64,000 nucleotides of DNA from Cranoglanis bouderius (Eukaryota > Chordata > Actinopteri > Siluriformes > Cranoglanididae), in NCBI GenBank assembly GCA_023630585.1, contig CM042564.1, forward strand, positions 18,068,242 to 18,132,241. The letters are read 5' to 3'. Positions 57,099 through 64,000 of this stretch are shown here, one piece after another. A program made the translations under genes and the position numbers. A model generated the notes under the pieces. It saw nothing but the letters and a program-made list of their open reading frames with translations, did not search any database and was not told the origin of the DNA. Within the stretch, counting starts at the first letter, position 1; each line of letters opens with the position of its first letter.

Positions 57099-58665
57099 CA
57101 GCCATGGCCAAAAGTTTTGAGAATGACACAAATATTAATTTTCACAAAGTCTACTGCTTCAGTGTTTTTAGATCTTTTTGTCAGATGTTACTAACTGTTA
57201 CTGAAGTATAATCACAAGCATTTCATAAATGTCAATGGCTTTTATTGACAATTACATGAAGTTTATGCAAAGAGTCAATATTTGCAGTGTTGACCCTTGT
57301 TTTTCAAGACCTCTGCAATTCGCCCTGGCATGCTGTCAATCAACTTCTGGGCCACATCCTGACTGATGGCAGCCCATTCTTGCATAATCAATGCTTGGAG
57401 TTTGTCAGAGTTTGTGGGTTTTTGTTTGTCCACCCGCCTCTTGAGGATTGACCACAAATTCTCAATGGGATTAAGGTCTGGGGAGTTTCTTGGCCATGGA
57501 CCCAAAATGTCGATGTTTTGTTCCCCGAGCCACTTCATTATCACTTTTGCCTTGTGGCAAGGTGCCCCATCATGCTGGAAAAGGCATTATTCGTCACCAA
57601 ACTGTTGTTGGATGGTTGGGAGAAGTTGCTCTCTGAGGATGTTTTTGTACTATTCTGTATTCATGGCTGTGTTCTTAGGCAAAATTGTGAGTGAGCCCAC
57701 TCCCTTGGCTGAGAAGCAACCCCACACATGAGTGGTCTCAGGATGCTTTACTGTTGGCATGACACAGGACTGATGGTAGCGCTCACCTTTTCTTCTCTGG
57801 ACAAGCTTTTTTCCAGATGCCCCAAACAATCGGAAAGGAGATTCATCAGAGAAAATGACATTACCCCAGTCCTCAGCAGTCCAATCCCTGTACTTTTTAC
57901 AGAATAGCGGTCTGTCCCTGATGTTTTTCCTGGAGAGAAGTGGCTTCTTTGCTGCCCTTCTTGACACCAGGCCATCCTCCAAAAGTCTTCGGCTTACTGT
58001 GCGTGCAGACGCACTCACACCTGCCTGCTGCCATTCCTGAGCAAGCTCTGCACTGGTGGTGCCCCGATCCCGCAGCTGAATCAACTTTAGGAGACGGTCC
58101 TGGCGCTTGCTGGACTTTCTTGGGCGCCCTGAAGCCTTCTTCACAACAGTTGAACCTCTCTCCTTGAAGGTCTTGATGATCCGATAAATGGTTGATTTAG
58201 GTGCAATCTTACTAGCAACAATATCCTTGCCTGTGAATCCCTTTTTGTGCAAAGCAATGATGGCTGCACGTGTTTCCTTGCAGGTAACCATAGTTAACAG
58301 AGGAAGAACAATAATTTCAAGCACCACCCTCCTTTTAAAGCTTCCATTCTGTTATTCTAACTCAATCAGCATGACAGAGTGATCTCCAGCCTTGTCCTCG
58401 TTAACACTCTCACCTGTGTTAACGAGAGAATCACTGACATGATGTCAGCTGGTCCTTTTGTGGAAGGGCTGAAATGCAGTGGACATGTTTTTTTGGGATT
58501 AAGTTCATTTTCATGGCAAAGAGGGACTTTGAAATTAATTGCAATTCATCTGATCACTCTTCATAACATTCTGGAGTATATGCAAATTGCCATCATAAAA
58601 ACTGAGGCAGCAGACTTTGTAAAACTTAATATTTGTGTCATTCTCAAAACTTTTGGCCACGGCTG
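57099..58665 (-). mobile_element. Tc1-like transposon (family K), copy 2
   Basis: TA at 57097-57098 and 58666-58667. Ends cagccatggccaaaagtttt and, inverted, cagccgtggccaaaagtttt. 1567 bp. Full-length transposase frame with two stops. The left target TA belongs to a TA microsatellite. Confidence 0.96.
57275..58291 (-). pseudogene. Tc1-like transposase, full length with two stops
   Basis: ATG at 58291 to TGA at 57275-57277 is one continuous frame of 338 sense positions, broken only at codon 214 (TAG, 57650-57652, Trp in the other copy) and codon 235 (TAA, 57587-57589, Gln in the other copy). It has the paired-like HTH (KGFTGKDIVASKIAPKSTIY), GRPRKSSKRQDR, the catalytic FSDESPF, FQHDGAPCHKAK and SPDLNPIENLW boxes, and ends KGQHCKY. 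It is therefore recently disabled. Confidence 0.93.
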
Positions 58666-59336
58666 TAGAGCTAAAGACAATTTTCTCCTTTCCTTGTTGA
58701 GCATGAAAAGTTTGGAAAGCAGGAATACAGTTGTCAGTTGACAAATTCTTTTCGAAAGTTTTAGCAAAAATATTTGCAATTTCCTGTTTTGAAGTCAAGA
58801 GTGAATCATGCTGTTTAATGTGTTTGAGGACCACTGTTTTTGCCCTTCATTTTTCGTATCAGGTTCCATATTTTGTTTGATGGAGTGCTTGTTGACATGC
58901 TGGAAACAAATCTTCTCCAGCTTTCTTTTTTAACTTCATTAATCATTCTTCTTGCTTGTGCTCTACTAATCTTGAGTTTGATAAGATTTTCAGTTGATGG
59001 ATGTCTGAAGAAAAGTCTTTCGGCTTTTTTCCTCGTTTTTTATAGCTTCCTCACATTTATCATCAAACCATGGAAGTGTCGTCTAGATTTTTTGCTTTGA
59101 GATGTTCTTGGGACTGTATCATTTGCTATAGATATGTGTTTTTGTGAAGATTTGTATACCATCTGGGCTGTCCTCCAGAAAGTGAGCAACTCTCTCATAA
59201 CAGGGAGTTTGAAACTGATACCAGTTTGCTTTTTTAATTTGCCATCTTTGTTTTGTTTCTTCCCTTCCTTTAATGGTTACAGTAATTGGGAAATGGTCAC
59301 TTCCACAAAGGTCATGATATACTTTCCATGATAGGT

Positions 59337-59912
59337 CTAAAAAAAATTTCTGGTTGACAAATTGATTGCGGAATATGTTCCATGTCCCGGATGTAAATAA
59401 GTATTTGATCCATTATTTAAAAGACATAAGGTATGGTTATCTATAAAATCTTCAATCTTATTTCCTTTTGAATTGCAGTGATTACTGCCCCACAGAAAGT
59501 CGTGGCTATTAAAATCTCTCATGAGAATAAAGGGAGATGGGAGCTGAGCGACAAGGTGATCTAGGTCCATGTGTGCCAAATTTAAATCAGGAGGAATGTA
59601 AATAGAACAGACTGTAATGGTTTTCTGCAGTGTCAGTCGTACTGCTGTCACCTGTAGATTGCTATTAATATTGATATGACTACGGATCACATCATTTCTT
59701 ACTAAAATGGCAGTACCACCAGAAGCCCGCTTGTTATTGGGGCAGAAAGTATTAAAAATAATAACATTTTTAAAAGAGAAAGTACAATCTGATGATAATT
59801 GTGTCTCCTGAAGACATACAGCAGTAGGATTAATAACTTCAGTTAAACGTTGCAACGCCGTAAAATTTGCCCTGATCCCACGACAGTTCCATTGGATGAT
59901 AAAATGTTCCAT
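59337..59912 (-). pseudogene. LINE AP-endonuclease domain (decayed)
   Basis: Frame of 191 codons: IIQWNCRGIRANF (Asn site), AVCLQETQLSS (metal-binding Glu), RASGGTAILVRND, VCSIYIPPDLNL, FILMRDFNSHDFLWGS (GDFN box with Gly to Arg) and GTYSAINLSTR (usually SAIDL, Asp to Asn). The last two changes argue against activity. Layout as in I/Nimb and Jockey-type LINEs. Confidence 0.85.
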
Positions 59913-60244
59913 TACCTATTTGGAAGAATAGGAACAGTTGTCCTAATTCTGCCTTTAGGAGATGGACTTCTACTATGGTGTTCATTTTCATTCATTTCCA
60001 CATCTTTAGTTTGTTTTGTCTTTGAAGTTTCATCTTTTGATTGTGAAGAGCTTGCCTTTTTGTTATTTTTATTTGCCTTTTGGTTCTCAGTTGTTGAACT
60101 CTGACTGAGTTGAGTGTCCTTTGAAAGAGTTTCACTCTGAGTTCCGGTATTCTTCATCCTTGAGAGAGGATTATTATAACTAACAGTATGGGGTTTATCT
60201 TTATGCATCCAGGTGATGTCTGTCTGACATTCTATTGTTCTCAT

Positions 60245-61130
60245 AGCTTTTTTTTTTTTACAGCCGCGGCAAAACTTTTATTAAGTGAAAATAGGGGCAG
60301 CAGCCACCATTTTCTTTGCTTCGGGGTAACTGACCCTCTTTGTACATTTGACCTTCTGAATTTCCTTTTCTTTGATCCACACACATTGTTTTGATGCAGC
60401 TGAATGATCACCGGTGCAATTGCAATATTTAGCTGGTTTTTCACAACTCTCCTTGTCATGGCCCTCTTCACCACAGTTACAACAGATGTGTTTATTCTGT
60501 TGTATAAAAATACAACAGATTTCTATTAGACCCGTGTCCATACATTTGACAATTAAAACACCATAGAGGATTGGGTACGAATAGGTCTACTGGGACACTT
60601 GGATATCCGATTCAAATTCTTTCTGGGAGTATCGGCTTATTAAAAGTGATGATGTACGTGTTTGTTTTAATCATTCGCTCTTCTCTCTTGATTATTATCC
60701 TTTTTACGTTCATTACTCCTTGAGTCTTTAATTCAGGTTTTATTTCTTCTTCATCCACATCGTCTAACTCTCTGGTACGGATTACTCCCTTACTGTAGTT
60801 TAAAGTCAGATGAGGAGATGTCTTTATATGTACTCCAGCTAACATGTTTGCATGTAACAGGTTTTCGGCATTGGCCTTTTTACAGCATTCCACAAGAATC
60901 TGTCCAGTTCGTAATTTTTTCACTTATTTTACTGTTCCTTCTATTCCTACAATGCCCTTTTGTATAGCAGAAGGAGAAAGCTTGGTGATTGGAAGATCTG
61001 GAGAAGACGCTTCAATGATGATAAATTTTGGCCAGTCATCATTATTCAACACAGGAACACATGTATTTCCTGAAGTATTATCATTATCCAGGTCCAAGTA
61101 ACGCTTTTTTGAAATATGTTTTGTAGCCAT
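60245..61130 (-). pseudogene. LINE ORF1 (Gag-like) remnant with zinc knuckles
   Basis: Three minus-strand pieces. 61130-60924 starts MATKHISKKRYLDLDNDN and contains DWPKFIIIEASSPDLPITKL. 60923-60612 has TGQILVECCKKANAENLLHA. 60541-60281 has CCNCGEEGHDKESC, a CCHC knuckle, followed by KYCNCTGDHSAASKQC. The order fits the nucleic-acid-binding first protein of I-type LINEs. Two breaks (stop or frameshift near 60923 and 60550). Confidence 0.75.
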
Positions 61131-61133
61131 GTT

Positions 61134-61749
61134 TTAAGTTTTCAGTTTCATCATCTCTGCTTCCCACCCACCTTGGAGCCCAAAAAAGAGTGACGCACAG
61201 TACCGCGGATCTCCAGCAGATTATGCATCATGGATATAGAGATGGTATACTCAAGCAAAATAAGCACCAAGTTGCTCAAATAACTTGATTGACCCTTAGC
61301 CAACATCTCCTGGGGGTCTGAAAATTATGTGATGTTCAGTTATCTCAGTCTATTCCCAGTAAATGCTTTGACCAGCCGATTGATTGGATCAAGCCATTCC
61401 AACCTCCTGTCTAGGTGAAGTAGGAGCCAAAGTATCGTGTTGAAATAATGGAAGCCACAGCAAACCACATTTCTCAGAGACCAGGCTCTCTTCCTCCACC
61501 GACACAGGTCGCAACTCACAGCGAACGAGTCGTCCCTTTACTTGTTTCTTGTAACAATATTGGGATAAAAAAGGATCTATTATACTCCGGTCCCTACGGA
61601 GTGATGAGAAATAGGGTTCTACCAAGGGATACAGGAATGTAACAGTAATTTAAATGTAACTGTAACCCTAGCAAGGGAGGCTTGAGGGTTGTTCTCTCTT
61701 GCCCAAGGAGAAGACCCTAGCACTACGGAGGGAAGGAGTGTGCCACTGT
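61134..61749. other. Probable LINE 5' flank, no gene
   Basis: May include the untranslated leader of the LINE. Otherwise no feature. Confidence 0.35.
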
Positions 61750-62085
61750 TCATTTCATGGCTGCCATCATACAGGTGGGTCCCATGCCGGACCCGGGCCA
61801 GAGGGGAGTAGAGGCACTATATGAACATGAAGTTCCCATGATCTTTTCTGCCTCTTTCCAGATTTTAATAGAATGACATATAATTGGTCCAAAATGTACC
61901 ATGGTTTTCTTAGATATTCCTGTAAAGGGTAAGTCCTGCAAACGCAAGGGGTAAGTAATATTAGCTTCTATGGCCTGCCACGACACAAGAGAGTCAGCAT
62001 TGATCCATGTCCTAAGAGGTCTCATTTGAAATGCTAAATAACAGGACCAAAAATCTGGTAGAGATAGACCCCCATGGGATCATAT
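61750..62085 (-). pseudogene. L1/Tx1-like LINE C-terminal fragment
   Basis: Minus frame RTWINADSLVSWQAIEANIT and FGPIICHSIKIWKEAEKIMG resemble the region after the reverse transcriptase in fish L1/Tx1 proteins (W-x-x-IE and PIIxxxxKIWKE). It is short and isolated. Confidence 0.5.
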
Positions 62086-62165
62086 ATTTGTTTAATCAAA
62101 CAAAGAGAAATATTATTATTTTGTATTATTATATAATATTATTTTTTGCAGTGAGGAAATCCATT

Positions 62166-62719
62166 ACACTATATGTAATAAAGTATATGCACCCCTGACC
62201 ATCACACCCATATAGTATGAGGTTCTTCCCCATACTGTTACCACAAAGTCTGAAGCACACAACTGTATAGAACGTCTCTGTACGCTGTAGCATCATATAC
62301 AGTTTCCCTTCACTAGAACTAAGAGGCCCAAACCTGTTCCAGCACAAAAGTGCACAAAGCGAGCTCCATGAAGGCATGGTGTGTGAAGGTTGGAAGAAGG
62401 TAGAAGAACTGGAGTGTCCTGCACAGAGCCCTGACCTGAACCCCACTGAACACCTTTGGGATGAACTGGAACTGGAGCCTCCTCACCCAACATCAGTACC
62501 TGACCTCAACCTCACTAAAGCTCTTGTAGCTGAATGAACACAAATCCCCACAGCCATGCCCCAAAATCTAGTTGAAAGCCTTCCCAGAAGAGTGGAACGC
62601 ATTATAACAGCAAAGGGGGAACAACTCCGTAGTAATGCCCATGTTTTTGGAATGGGATCTTCAAGAAGCACATAGGGGTGTGATGGTCAGGGGTACACAT
62701 ACTTTTGGAAATATCGTGC
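62166..62719 (+). mobile_element. Tc1/mariner-superfamily remnant, short
   Basis: Outer ends cactatatgtaataaagtat with cacccctgaccatcaca, and the mirrored tgtgatggtcaggggtacac with atacttttggaaatat. The + strand frame near 62397-62640 reads CPAQSPDLNPTEHLWDELEL, then TKALVAE and VESLPRRVERII, the Glu box and C-terminus of a transposase. It is related to 50631-51155. Confidence 0.7.
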
Positions 62720-62884
62720 ATTAATAAAACACGGTTCTGTTTGGACCTTTGCAGCTTTTGCCGTCTAATGGTTAGAGAGTGAAACCCATGGGACAGCTGC
62801 AGCGGACGCCGGTGGACGTGTCCTTACACATACTGTCACATCCTCTGTTATTTACAACACAGGTCTCTAAAAAACAACAACAAC

Positions 62885-62885
<1 letters not shown>

Positions 62886-62915
<30 letters not shown>
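62886..62915. repeat. (CA)n microsatellite
   Basis: About 15 CA units after (CAA)n. Confidence 0.9.
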
Positions 62916-62917
<2 letters not shown>

Positions 62918-62919
62918 CA

Positions 62920-63110
62920 ATACAATTCAATGTATTTATATAACTCTTTGAACAATGAAATCTGGATATAGATTTACATTTAAATTTCTCTCTAATGAAG
63001 AGGTCAGAAGTGACTGTGGTGAAGAAAAAGTCTCTGAGATGACATGAGGAAGAAACCTTGAGAGGAACCAGACTCAGAATGGAACCCGTGCTCGTCTGGG
63101 TGACACCGGA
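62920..63110 (+). repeat. Unclassified dispersed fish repeat
   Basis: caattcaatgtatttatata, aagaaaccttgagaggaacc, agactcagaatggaaccc and gggtgacaccggatagtgtg are phrases I know from interspersed repeats in many teleosts. Class not assigned. Confidence 0.5.
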
Positions 63111-63119
63111 TAGTGTGAT

Positions 63120-63670
63120 TATAAAATCAATATTGCATGCCCGTGATCTTCAGGCCCTCAGGCAGCACTGCATTAAAACAGGCCTGATTCTGTAATGGAA
63201 ATCACTGCATGGGCAGAAACACCTCCAGAAGTCATTTTCTGTGAACACAGTTCGCCGTGCCATCCACAAATGCTGGTTAAAGCTCCATCATGCAAAGAAG
63301 AAACCATATGTGAACATGACCCAGAAACACCACCGTCTTCTCTGGGCCAAAGCTCATTTAAAATGGACTGAGGCAAAGTGGAAAACTGTTCTGTGGTCAG
63401 ACGAATCGAACTTTGAAATTCTTTTTGGAAACCATGGACGCCGCGTCCTCTAAACTAAAGAGGACTAAAGAGGAGAGGGACCATCTGGCTTTTTATCAGT
63501 GCAAAAGTGCATCTCTGATGGTATGGGGGTGCATTAGTGCCTATGGAATGGGCAGCTTGCCCATCTGGAAAGGCCCCATCAATGCTGTAAGGTATATACA
63601 GGTTTTAGAGCAACATCTGCTTCCATCCAGATTCCATCCCAAGTCCTCTATACATACTGGATTTTAATTT
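63120..63670 (+). pseudogene. Tc1-like transposase fragment
   Basis: Contains FSVNTVRRAIHKCWLKLHHA, then RLLWAKAHLKWTEAKWKTVL, WSDESNFEILFGNHGRRVL (first catalytic Asp), and in a shifted frame ASLMVWGCISAYGMGSLPIW and RYIQVLEQHLLPS. A frameshift lies at 63450-63460. The second Asp and Glu regions are missing, and no terminal repeats are seen in the window. Confidence 0.8.
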
Positions 63671-64000
63671 TGCAAGCATGAAAAGTTACGTAAACTTATC
63701 TGACACTTTAGCCAGACGTTTCTAGTGCGATCACTAACGCTCCCACTTCGCACCAATGTTGCATCAAACATGAATAAACAGAATGAAATGTCTCTGTTAG
63801 TGAGGCATGTGGACTCACCCCTAGTGTACTTGAGTGTCTGTCCATCTTATCATTAAAAAGCAGAGGATAGTAACACAAATGTCACTTAAGGCAACAAAAC
63901 GGAGTGAGGCACGCAAAGTTCACTTGGGTGATCAGAACATTTAATGCAAGTATATGTGGATTATGTAAGAGTTTTATAAGAGTCTGTCAGCTATAACCAG
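63671..64000. other. Non-coding end of window
   Basis: Nothing recognised. Confidence 0.4.

Larger units (their letters stand above)
58667..61133 (-). mobile_element. I/Nimb-like LINE remnant (Jockey superfamily)
   Basis: On the minus strand, a first-frame (Gag-like) remnant at 61133-60245 is followed by an endonuclease (59912-59337) and then a decayed linker (LPWFDDKCEEAI-type, near 59050, down to 58670). The reverse transcriptase is absent. The Tc1 copy at 57099-58665 lies at this break. Several frameshifts and stops. Confidence 0.8.

Noticed and set aside
56667..57145. Tyr/Ile-rich frames of 130-150 codons
   Set aside because: They are translations of (TA)n repeats.

Overview
The window looks like nuclear DNA of a ray-finned (teleost) fish. 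The reasons are dense Tc1-like transposons with ~200 bp inverted repeats, mermaid/DANA-type tRNA-derived SINEs, RTE, L2-like, I/Nimb-like and Penelope-like retroelement remnants, a Ty3-like LTR element, long (TA)n, (CA)n and (AAT)n microsatellites, and intron-containing genes. The repeat mix resembles catfish genomes, but that is only an impression and nothing here fixes the species.

Two host genes can be recognised, arranged tail to tail. The last seven coding exons of a CD2AP/CIN85-family adaptor run on the + strand from 2411 to 10919 and are best assigned to sh3d21. The complete coding region of eva1b (an EVA1/FAM176 single-pass membrane protein) lies on the - strand in two exons, 15788-16227 and 16441-16507. 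SH3D21 and EVA1B are also convergent neighbours in human, and this synteny supports both names. The sh3d21 introns hold an 81 bp hAT MITE, an internally deleted RTE LINE, a Penelope-like remnant and a full-length but broken Tc1 element. From about 17 kb to 64 kb I find no further host gene. That part is intergenic or intronic DNA built largely of transposon copies and microsatellites.

Main points of interest: (1) 39288-43447 is a 4.16 kb LTR retroelement on the - strand, without recognisable pol, that encodes a 565-residue Gag-like protein. This protein carries a zinc finger with the exact cysteine spacing of the N-terminal C6H2 finger of methionine aminopeptidase 1, followed by tandem-repeat tails and a single in-frame UAG before a further 291-codon Ser-rich frame. 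It looks like a host domain captured by a non-autonomous retroelement. (2) The Tc1 copy at 7939-9437 contains an 82 bp near-identical copy of part of an sh3d21 exon that lies 4.5 kb upstream. (3) A Tc1 copy at 55076-56584 has an almost intact DD34E transposase, and a second family at 57099-58665 has a full-length frame broken only by two stops.

Layout: 1-2400 sh3d21 intron; 2.4-10.9 kb sh3d21 exons with TE-filled introns; 11-15.8 kb 3' flanks of both genes; 15.8-17.1 kb eva1b; 17-39 kb sparse SINE, Tc1 and LINE fragments; 39.3-43.4 kb the LTR element; 45.5-64 kb dense Tc1, SINE and LINE copies.
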